Shown here piece after piece: positions 1 through 5,101 of a stretch of DNA of 5,308 nucleotides. The DNA is from an uncultured Chlorobiales bacterium (lineage in GTDB: Bacteria > Bacteroidota > Chlorobiia > Chlorobiales > Thermochlorobacteraceae): the NCBI GenBank assembly GCA_937959145.1, contig CALGMC010000158.1:1-5308 (forward strand), in the 5' to 3' direction. The translations under genes and the position numbers were made by a program. A model generated the notes under the pieces. It saw nothing but the letters and a program-made list of their open reading frames with translations, was not told the origin of the DNA and ran no database searches. How positions within the stretch are numbered: position 1 is the stretch's first letter; every line of letters begins with the position of its first letter.

Positions 1-1
1 G

Positions 2-1072
2 GTCAAAAAAGGCTACGGCAAATTGGCGTCGGCACACGAAATTGAAATCGAATCCGATGGAAAGGTCGAGAAGGTTACAGCACTGCATACGATTTTAGCC
101 ACAGGCACAAAAGCCAAATCGCTTCCGACTGTAACGGTCGACAGAAAGCGTATCATCACAAGCTACGAAGCGATGATTCTTCCCGAAAAGCCGAAAACGC
201 TCACCATTATTGGCGCGGGCGCAATCGGCGTTGAATTTGCTTACTTCTATAATGCGGTCGGCACAAAGGTTACGCTGGTTGAATACATGCCGCAAATTCT
301 TCCGAACGAGGACGAAGAAATTTCTACATGGCTTGCGCGCGAATACAAAAAACAAGGCATTGAGGTAATGACGGGCGCGAAAGTCGAATCGGCGTCGGTC
401 GAAGGCGAGCAAGAGAAAACGGTTGGTACAGACGCCAACGGCAACAAGAAAGAACTGATGTCGGACTACTGCCTTGTGGCGGTCGGCTTAACAGGCAACA
501 TTGAAAATTTGGGCTTGGAGAAAGTCGGCGTAGAAACCGAAAAGGGATTTATCAAAGTCGACGGCTATGGACGCACGAATGTGGAAGGCATTTACGCCAT
601 TGGCGATGTGGCGGGCGGCATGCTCTTGGCACACAAAGCCTCCGTCGAAGGAATTAACTGCATTGAAACCATCGCAGGACTTCCAACGCAACCCATCAAC
701 CCGCTCGAGATTCCTGCATGCACATATTGCCAGCCTTCGGTGGCGCACGTGGGCTTAACGGAAAAAGCCGCCAAAGCGCAAGGCTACGAAGTGAAAATCG
801 GACGATTCCCGTTCAAAGCCTCAGGCAAGGCGACTGCGGCAGGCGAGACAGCAGGCATGGTTAAACTCATCTTCGATGCCAAATACGGCGAACTCTTGGG
901 CGCGCATATCGTCGGACACGAAGCCACCGAAATGATTGCCGAACTATGCGTCGCCAAGAAAATGGAAGCCACGGCTGATTGGATTCACAAAACCATTCAC
1001 GCGCACCCGACTTTCTCGGAAGCCGTCAAAGAAGCGGCGGCAGATGCTTACGGCGAAGCGATTAACATTTGA
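2..1072 (+). CDS. lpdA: Dihydrolipoyl dehydrogenase (E3), 5'-truncated by window edge
   Basis: FAD- and NAD-dependent flavoenzyme that reoxidises dihydrolipoyl groups of 2-oxoacid dehydrogenase or glycine cleavage complexes in the cytoplasm. The frame is open from the first bases, so the start lies outside; the TTG at 23 is internal, because the codons before it (VKKGYGKL) already match the family. About 356 of the usual ~465 residues are visible. The N-terminal FAD dinucleotide site and the redox-active CxxxxC are off the edge. Seen, counting from nt 2: ILATG at ~31-35, the NAD-binding GAGAIG at ~71-76, the second FAD motif YAIGD at ~198-202, and the dimerisation domain from ~235 with the catalytic HPTFSE (His ~335, Glu ~340), ending in GEAINI. 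The HPTxSE motif favours lipoamide dehydrogenase over mercuric or glutathione reductase. Which complex it serves cannot be told here. It converges on the PQ-loop gene with a 17-base gap and no clear terminator. Confidence 0.94.
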   Translation, partial: VKKGYGKLASAHEIEIESDGKVEKVTALHTILATGTKAKSLPTVTVDRKRIITSYEAMILPEKPKTLTIIGAGAIGVEFAYFYNAVGTKVTLVEYMPQILPNEDEEISTWLAREYKKQGIEVMTGAKVESASVEGEQEKTVGTDANGNKKELMSDYCLVAVGLTGNIENLGLEKVGVETEKGFIKVDGYGRTNVEGIYAIGDVAGGMLLAHKASVEGINCIETIAGLPTQPINPLEIPACTYCQPSVAHVGLTEKAAKAQGYEVKIGRFPFKASGKATAAGETAGMVKLIFDAKYGELLGAHIVGHEATEMIAELCVAKKMEATADWIHKTIHAHPTFSEAVKEAAADAYGEAINI

Positions 1073-1089
1073 GGCATCTAACTGCGCGC

Positions 1090-1344
1090 TCAAAAGCGTT
1101 TTGGATAAAGCGAGTAAAACAGGTTGAGTCCACTTCCGAGCGTTGCGACGCTGTTGAGAATGATGAACGGTACGTCTTGCAAAAAAACCGAGTGAACGGC
1201 AAGCGAGAATGCGCCGACCGTTGTAAGCACGAGAAAGCCACGATTAACGGTGCAGTGCCGATTGCGCAAGGTTTCTATCGTTTGTGGAATCCAGCAGAGC
1301 ACAATGCACGCCATGCCAATCCAACCTGAAAGGGATTCAAGCAT
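1090..1344 (-). CDS. Small PQ-loop / SemiSWEET-like membrane protein
   Basis: 84-residue protein with three predicted membrane helices, at about residues 6-24, 37-56 and 59-80. This is the size and topology of a SemiSWEET or PQ-loop half-transporter, which works as a dimer in the inner membrane. The Pro-Gln pair is at 20-21 in the first helix (CWIPQTIETLRN). The third helix has the family's P-x4-N pattern (Pro59, Asn64). In the second helix, the Trp and Tyr-Gly expected four and seven residues after the Gly (Gly44) are instead Leu48 and His51-Ser52, so the pocket differs from sugar-type SemiSWEETs and the substrate is unknown. The ATG starts 1 base after the pdxJ stop with no clear Shine-Dalgarno sequence, so translation is probably coupled to pdxJ. 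A lipid-A-biosynthesis N-terminal-type domain is a less likely alternative. Confidence 0.8.
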   Translation of the reverse strand: MLESLSGWIGMACIVLCWIPQTIETLRNRHCTVNRGFLVLTTVGAFSLAVHSVFLQDVPFIILNSVATLGSGLNLFYSLYPKRF

Positions 1345-1345
1345 A

Positions 1346-2059
1346 TCAATTCAAAAGTTGAATCATGTCGCGCACGGCTCTGTCGATGCCGACGAGGGCG
1401 GCGCGAGCGATGAGCGCGTGTCCGATGCTCACTTCTTCAATCACATCGGAAAGCGATTTGAAGGGAATGATGTTAATGTAATTGAGTCCATGTCCTGCCA
1501 CAACATGCAATCCTAACTCGCGTCCAAGCGTTGCCGATTTGCGTAGGCGCATAAGTTCAAATTGAATTTCGTCGGGCTTTCGAAGTCGTGAATAAGTGCC
1601 TGTGTGAAGTTCGATATAAGCCGCACCGAGTTCAGCGGAAAGTCGGACGAGGTCAGTATCGGCTTCGATAAACAAACTGGTGGGAATCTCGTGCCGCGCA
1701 AGTTCTTCAATGAACGGCGCAAGTGCGGCGCGCATGGTTTTTACATCGAGTCCGCCTTCGGTGGTGAGTTCTTCGCGGCGTTCAGGCACAAGCGTAACGA
1801 GGTCGGGCTTGGTTTGAATGGCAATGCGAAGCATTTCTTCGGTCGCCGCCATTTCGAGGTCGAGTTTGGTTTTAACCGTTTCTCGAAGCAAGAGCAAATC
1901 GTGGTCGCGAATGTGTCGGCGGTCTTCGCGCAAATGACAAACAATGCCAACCGCGCCTGCCAGTTCGGCTAAATGTGCGGCGGTTGTTGGGTCAGGTTCT
2001 TGTTCTTTTCGGGCGTTTCGGAGGGTTGCGATGTGGTCGACATTGACGGCAAGTTGCAT
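1346..2059 (-). CDS. pdxJ: Pyridoxine 5'-phosphate synthase
   Basis: Cytoplasmic TIM-barrel enzyme that condenses 1-deoxy-D-xylulose 5-phosphate with 3-amino-2-oxopropyl phosphate to pyridoxine 5'-phosphate, the ring-closing step of the DXP-dependent vitamin B6 pathway. The product is 237 residues, the normal family length. Motifs in order: NVDHIATLRNAR at 6-17, HLREDRRHI at 42-50, LEMA at 68-71, LVPERREELTTEGGLDV at 90-106, SLFIEAD at 128-134, IELHTGTY at 149-156, VVAGHGLNY at 186-194 and SIGHALIARA at 211-220. His42, Glu69 and His190 align with E. coli PdxJ His45, Glu72 and His193. The frame extends upstream to 2173, but the 38 extra residues resemble nothing in the family and would overlap a probable promoter, so the ATG at 2059 is chosen. 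It is followed after 1 base by the PQ-loop gene and lies downstream of the ahcY terminator, so it is likely a separate transcription unit. Confidence 0.97.
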   Translation of the reverse strand: MQLAVNVDHIATLRNARKEQEPDPTTAAHLAELAGAVGIVCHLREDRRHIRDHDLLLLRETVKTKLDLEMAATEEMLRIAIQTKPDLVTLVPERREELTTEGGLDVKTMRAALAPFIEELARHEIPTSLFIEADTDLVRLSAELGAAYIELHTGTYSRLRKPDEIQFELMRLRKSATLGRELGLHVVAGHGLNYINIIPFKSLSDVIEEVSIGHALIARAALVGIDRAVRDMIQLLN

Positions 2060-2090
2060 ACTTGTTGGTCGTGAAAAAATTAAATGGGCG

Positions 2091-2122
2091 CAAAAATAGA
2101 AAGATACGCGGCAAGAAAACAA
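2091..2122 (-). promoter_or_regulatory. Candidate pdxJ promoter (Bacteroidetes/Chlorobi type)
   Basis: On the minus strand TATTTTTG (2098-2091) matches the TAnnTTTG -7 box used by the primary sigma factor of Bacteroidetes and Chlorobi. A TTG (2122-2120) lies 21 bases upstream as a minimal -33 element. Transcription would start near 2086, about 27 bases before the pdxJ ATG. The spacing is at the long end and only TTG of TTTG is kept, so this is moderate support. Confidence 0.45.
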
Positions 2123-2171
2123 GGCAATCGTCGAAGAACGTTCTGAAACAACGCGCACCATAAAACAACGC

Positions 2172-2211
2172 ATCTAAAAACAAAAGGCGATTTCTTGATG
2201 AAACCGCCTTT
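2172..2211 (-). terminator. Intrinsic terminator after ahcY
   Basis: An inverted repeat sits 29 bases after the ahcY stop. A 7-bp outer stem (AAAGGCG at 2183-2189 with CGCCTTT at 2205-2211) is followed by one A/C mismatch, a 4-bp inner stem (2191-2194 with 2200-2203) and a 5-base loop. On the minus strand it is followed by the T-rich tract TTTTGTTTTTA. It closes the metK-ahcY operon before pdxJ. Confidence 0.85.
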
Positions 2212-2240
2212 CTTTGATCCTGCCGCACTGAATCAATCAC

Positions 2241-3557
2241 TTAGTAGCGATAATGCTCGGATTTGAACGGACCATGTTGCGGAACGCCGATATACTTTGC
2301 TTGCGACTCGGTCAGTTCGTCAAGTTCAACGCCGAGTTTGGCAAGGTGCAAGCGTGCAACTTTTTCATCGAGATGTTTCGGCAAAACATAAACCTTGTTT
2401 TCGTAGTTCTTGTAGTTCTGCCAAAGCTCGAGTTGTGCAAGCACTTGGTTGGTGAATGACATCGACATCACAAACGACGGGTGACCTGTTGCCACACCGA
2501 GATTGACTAAGCGACCTTCGGCAAGCACAATGATTTCTTTGCCGTCGATGTTGTAGAGGTCGACTTGCGGCTTAATTTCAACCTTTGTGTGTCCGTAGTG
2601 TTTGTTCAGCCACGCCATGTCGATTTCTGTGTCGAAGTGTCCGATGTTGCACACGACCGTTTTGTCTTTCATTAAGCGGAAATGCTTTTCGGTAACGATG
2701 TTTTCGTTGCCCGTCGCGGTTACGACGATGTCGGCTTCTTTGACCGCGTTTTCCATTTTCTTGACTTCATAGCCTTCCATTGCCGCTTGCAGAGCGCAAA
2801 TCGGGTCGATTTCGGTTACAATCACGCGCACATTATTGTTTTTGAGCGATTCTGCCGAGCCTTTGCCCACGTCGCCAAAGCCCGCCACAACGGCGACCTT
2901 ACCCGAAAGCATCAAGTCTGTTCCACGGCGAAGCGCGTCGACGAGCGACTCGCGGCAACCGTATTTGTTATCGAACTTGGACTTCGTAACGCTGTCATTG
3001 ACATTGATAGCCGGAAGCGGAAGTTTGCCGTTCTTGACGCGCTCATAAAGCCGATGCACGCCTGTGGTGGTTTCTTCCGACAAGCCGCGAATGCCCGATA
3101 CAAGTTCAGGATATTTATCCAGCACCATGTTCGTGAGGTCGCCGCCGTCGTCCAAAATCATGTTGAGCGGTTGTCCATCTTTGAAGGCGAAGAGCGTTTG
3201 CTCAATGCACCAGTCAAATTCTTCGGCGTTCATGCCTTTCCACGCATAAACCGGAATGCCCGCTTTGGCAATCGCGGCGGCGGCGTGGTCTTGGGTTGAA
3301 AAGATATTGCAGCTCGACCAACTGACTTCTGCGCCAAGTTCAACGAGCGTTTCAATCAAAACGGCGGTTTGAATCGTCATGTGCAAACAGCCCGCAATGC
3401 GTGCGCCTTTGAGCGGCTTGGATTGTCCGAACTCTGCACGCAACGCCATTAAGCCGGGCATTTCGGCTTCGGCAAGCTTGATTTCTTTGCGTCCCCAATC
3501 GGCGAGCGCGATGTCTTTGACCTTGTAAGGCAGTCGGTTAGTTTCTACGGTTGCCAT
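2241..3557 (-). CDS. ahcY: Adenosylhomocysteinase (SAH hydrolase)
   Basis: NAD-dependent cytoplasmic tetramer that reversibly splits S-adenosylhomocysteine into adenosine and homocysteine, removing the inhibitory product of methyltransferases. It has 438 residues, close to the 432 of the human enzyme, and lacks the ~40-residue insertion found in many bacterial versions. Seen: the first signature around CLHMTIQTAVLIETL (57-71, His59), DDGGD at 136-140, SEETTTGVHRLY at 160-171, NDSVTKSKFDN at 187-197, the NAD-binding GFGDVGKG at 226-233, NIGHFD at 304-309, and the C-terminal FKSEHYRY. By alignment with the human protein (offset 6), Asp137, Glu162, Lys192, Asp196 and His307 are the catalytic residues, and Lys432 and Tyr436 reach the NAD of the neighbouring subunit. 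All are intact. The start matches the usual N-terminus (LPYKVKDIALADWG); no strong Shine-Dalgarno sequence is visible. It lies 63 bases after metK and is probably co-transcribed with it. Confidence 0.98.
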   Translation of the reverse strand: MATVETNRLPYKVKDIALADWGRKEIKLAEAEMPGLMALRAEFGQSKPLKGARIAGCLHMTIQTAVLIETLVELGAEVSWSSCNIFSTQDHAAAAIAKAGIPVYAWKGMNAEEFDWCIEQTLFAFKDGQPLNMILDDGGDLTNMVLDKYPELVSGIRGLSEETTTGVHRLYERVKNGKLPLPAINVNDSVTKSKFDNKYGCRESLVDALRRGTDLMLSGKVAVVAGFGDVGKGSAESLKNNNVRVIVTEIDPICALQAAMEGYEVKKMENAVKEADIVVTATGNENIVTEKHFRLMKDKTVVCNIGHFDTEIDMAWLNKHYGHTKVEIKPQVDLYNIDGKEIIVLAEGRLVNLGVATGHPSFVMSMSFTNQVLAQLELWQNYKNYENKVYVLPKHLDEKVARLHLAKLGVELDELTESQAKYIGVPQHGPFKSEHYRY

Positions 3558-3603
3558 TGTCTTATCTGTGGTTTGGTTATCAAAAATAGTGAGTTACATG
3601 ATC

Positions 3604-3629
3604 GATTTACTTGAATTGATTTACTTGAA
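3604..3629. repeat. Short tandem direct repeat at the metK stop codon
   Basis: Two copies of the 12-mer GATTTACTTGAA (3604-3615 and 3618-3629) occur at a 14-base period. The right copy holds the last metK codons and stop on the minus strand (Phe-Lys-stop). The left copy repeats them in the spacer before ahcY. It looks like a small slippage duplication with no evident function. Confidence 0.75.
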
Positions 3630-4823
3630 AGCGCGGCGCAAGTCATTGACCTTGTCCAACTTTTCCCAAGGAAATTGCGGGCGACCGAAATGTCCGTAGG
3701 CGGCAGTTTCGCGGTAGGTCCAGCCTTTAGGCTTGTTCAAGCCGAACCGTTCAATAATCGCAAGCGGACGCAGGTCGAAGAGTTTCTCGACTTTTTCTTG
3801 CAGTTCAGCGTCGCTAATGCCGTTGGTATTTGTGCCGTGCGTATTGACGAGAATCGAGACTGGGCGCGCCACGCCAATCGCATATGAAACTTGAATCGTG
3901 CATTTTTCCGCTAAGTCTGCGCCGACCACATTCTTCGCAATGTGCCGTGCGGCATATGCGGCAGAGCGGTCGACTTTTGTCGGGTCTTTGCCTGAAAATG
4001 CGCCGCCGCCGTGCGGTGCCGCGCCGCCATATGTGTCGACGATAATTTTTCTGCCCGTTAAACCGGTATCGCCGTGCGGACCGCCGATTTCAAAGCGTCC
4101 TGTCGGATTGACGAAATACTTCGTGTTCTTATCAAGCAACTGTTTCGGAATCACTTTATTAATCACATTCGCAATCACATCTTCGCGAATTTTTTCTTGA
4201 AACTGCTTTTCGGTCATGCCTTTCGGTTCGGGGTCGTGCTGGGTTGAAACCACAACAGCATCTACACGGACGACCGTGTTTCCGTCATACTCGAGCGTTA
4301 CTTGGCTTTTGGAATCGGGGCGAAGGTAGGTCATGATTTTGCCTTCTTTGCGAATGTCGGCAAGCTTCTTGACAATTTGGTGCGCGTAAGTAATTGCCGC
4401 AGGCATCAGTTCGGGCGTTTCTTTGCACGCATAGCCAAACATCATGCCTTGGTCGCCTGCGCCGACCGAGTCGAAGCGGTCTTTGACGGGGGCTTTCTTA
4501 TCTACGCCGCGATTGATGTCGGGCGATTGCGCGTGAATTGCCGAAAGAATTCCGCACGAATTCGCTTCAAACATATATTCGCCCTTGGTGTAGCCAATAT
4601 CCTTAATCACACCACGAACAAGGTCGGGCACTTCAACATACTTCTTCGTTGTAACTTCGCCGCCAACGACCACCTGACCTGTCGTTACGAACGTTTCGCA
4701 CGCCACGCGGGCGTTTTTGTCTTGGGAGATAATCGCGTCGAGCACCGCGTCAGAAATTTGGTCTGCGACTTTGTCGGGGTGTCCTTCGGAAACCGATTCC
4801 GATGTGAAAAGATATCTTGCCAT
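3621..4823 (-). CDS. metK: S-adenosylmethionine synthetase
   Basis: Cytoplasmic methionine adenosyltransferase that makes SAM from methionine and ATP, releasing phosphate and pyrophosphate; it needs Mg2+ and K+. It has 400 residues, slightly longer than the 384 of E. coli. Motifs in order: FTSESVSEGHPDKVADQISD at 6-25 with catalytic His15, the CETFVTTGQVVVGGEV strand region at 42-57, the first signature GAGDQGMMFGYA at 121-132, the NPTGRFEIGGPHGDTGLTGR stretch at 239-258, the phosphate-binding GGGAFSGKD at 272-280, and DRSAAYAAR at 285-293. All are intact. The ATG at 4823 gives the expected N-terminus MARYLFTSESVSEGHPDK. The upstream bases are A-rich without a clear Shine-Dalgarno sequence, which is usual in this bacterial group. 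It is the first gene of the metK-ahcY operon, transcribed from the promoter at 5012-5042 through a structured leader containing a terminator. Confidence 0.98.
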   Translation of the reverse strand: MARYLFTSESVSEGHPDKVADQISDAVLDAIISQDKNARVACETFVTTGQVVVGGEVTTKKYVEVPDLVRGVIKDIGYTKGEYMFEANSCGILSAIHAQSPDINRGVDKKAPVKDRFDSVGAGDQGMMFGYACKETPELMPAAITYAHQIVKKLADIRKEGKIMTYLRPDSKSQVTLEYDGNTVVRVDAVVVSTQHDPEPKGMTEKQFQEKIREDVIANVINKVIPKQLLDKNTKYFVNPTGRFEIGGPHGDTGLTGRKIIVDTYGGAAPHGGGAFSGKDPTKVDRSAAYAARHIAKNVVGADLAEKCTIQVSYAIGVARPVSILVNTHGTNTNGISDAELQEKVEKLFDLRPLAIIERFGLNKPKGWTYRETAAYGHFGRPQFPWEKLDKVNDLRRAFK

Positions 4824-4870
4824 TTTTTTGAGAACAGTGTTTTTGATTGCTGATTGATAAGATGAACAAA

Positions 4871-4905
4871 ATAAAAAAAGCCTTTTCCGCGAATAGAAAA
4901 GGCTT
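4871..4905 (-). terminator. Intrinsic terminator (attenuator) in the metK leader
   Basis: A perfect 10-bp stem (AAGCCTTTTC at 4878-4887 with GAAAAGGCTT at 4896-4905) with an 8-base loop is followed on the minus strand by a run of seven T and then ATTTTG. It lies 48 bases upstream of the metK start, after the structured leader and inside its own transcription unit, so it would stop transcription before metK unless bypassed. This suggests attenuation. The plus strand has no T tract, so it acts in one direction only. Confidence 0.85.
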
Positions 4906-4921
4906 CTGTAAACTCAACTCG

Positions 4922-5003
4922 GGACACGGAAATCTCTTCTAAACGCCGCCGAACAAACTTGTTACGGCGATTAGCACCGTGTCCATACCTAATGGTGTGC
5001 TAA
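4922..5003 (-). promoter_or_regulatory. Structured metK leader RNA, probable SAM-Chlorobi motif
   Basis: In Chlorobi, metK and ahcY operons are preceded by a conserved cis-acting RNA named SAM-Chlorobi; the place, promoter and gene order here fit it. I assign it by context and structure, not by a covariance model. Seen on the minus strand, 5' to 3': stem A pairs TTAGCAC (5003-4997) with GTGCTAA (4977-4971). Stem B pairs GGACACGG (4984-4977) with CCGTGTCC (4929-4922). Hairpin C pairs CGCCG (4969-4965) with CGGCG (4951-4947), then AACA with TGTT around an AGTT loop, with one bulged T. The A and B strands interleave, which makes a pseudoknot possible; they share only base 4977. A 4-bp hairpin (4995-4992 with 4986-4983) would compete with the first two pairs of B. 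A purine-rich stretch lies at 4940-4930. The ligand is presumed to be SAM or SAH, but nothing here proves it. It does not match the SAM-I or SAM-II core sequences. Confidence 0.78.
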
Positions 5004-5011
5004 AAGGAATG

Positions 5012-5042
5012 CAAAGATACAGCGAATAGCCCTAAAAACAAA
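5012..5042 (-). promoter_or_regulatory. metK-ahcY promoter (Bacteroidetes/Chlorobi type)
   Basis: On the minus strand TTTG (5042-5039) is followed after exactly 19 bases by TATCTTTG (5019-5012). This is a full match to the -33 TTTG and -7 TAnnTTTG consensus of the primary sigma factor in Bacteroidetes and relatives. Transcription should begin around 5006-5004, directly at the first base of leader stem A, giving a leader of about 180 bases. The -33 box lies inside the T tract of the preceding gene's terminator. Confidence 0.82.
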
Positions 5043-5065
5043 AGGGGCGGATTTGCGCCCGCCCC
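5032..5065 (-). terminator. Intrinsic terminator of the sorting-domain gene
   Basis: A GC-rich inverted repeat (GGGGCGG at 5044-5050 with CCGCCCC at 5059-5065, 8-base loop) is followed on the minus strand by TTTTGTTTTTAG. It lies 36 bases after the stop of the gene to the right. A register-shifted 5-bp stem (5045-5049 with 5056-5060) is also possible. The T tract doubles as the -33 region of the metK promoter. Confidence 0.82.
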
Positions 5066-5101
5066 CCAATCATCGTTTAACTCAAACTTATTAGCACAAA
5101 C

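Noticed and set aside
23..25. TTG as the start of the dihydrolipoyl dehydrogenase
   Set aside because: The frame is open upstream and the preceding codons match the family; starting here would remove the FAD site and redox disulfide, so the gene is simply cut by the window.
1073..1089. Possible bidirectional terminator between lpdA and the PQ-loop gene
   Set aside because: The 17-base gap contains only a short GCGCGC palindrome with no adequate stem or T tract on either strand.
1069..1329. An 86-codon plus-strand frame after lpdA
   Set aside because: It overlaps the PQ-loop gene in antisense; its Arg- and Asn-rich product has no membrane or domain pattern, while the minus-strand frame does.
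2060..2173. In-frame N-terminal extension of PdxJ by 38 residues
   Set aside because: The extension has no match to the family, overlaps the candidate promoter and the edge of the ahcY terminator, and MQLAVNVDHIATLRNAR is the normal N-terminus.
2682..3299. A 205-codon open frame on the plus strand opposite ahcY
   Set aside because: It lies wholly antisense to a fully conserved gene and its product is rich in Phe, Arg and His with no family pattern; it reflects codon bias of ahcY.
4302..4853. A 183-codon open frame on the plus strand opposite metK
   Set aside because: It is antisense to the conserved metK N-terminal half, with no recognisable motifs.
4824..5011. SAM-I, SAM-II or cobalamin riboswitch upstream of metK
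   Set aside because: The conserved core sequences of these classes are absent; the layout fits the Chlorobi-specific leader instead.
5091..5097. A further TTAGCAC on the plus strand, able to pair with leader stem A
   Set aside because: It lies upstream of the predicted metK transcription start, so it would not be in the leader RNA; a seven-base repeat in this AT-rich spacer may be chance.
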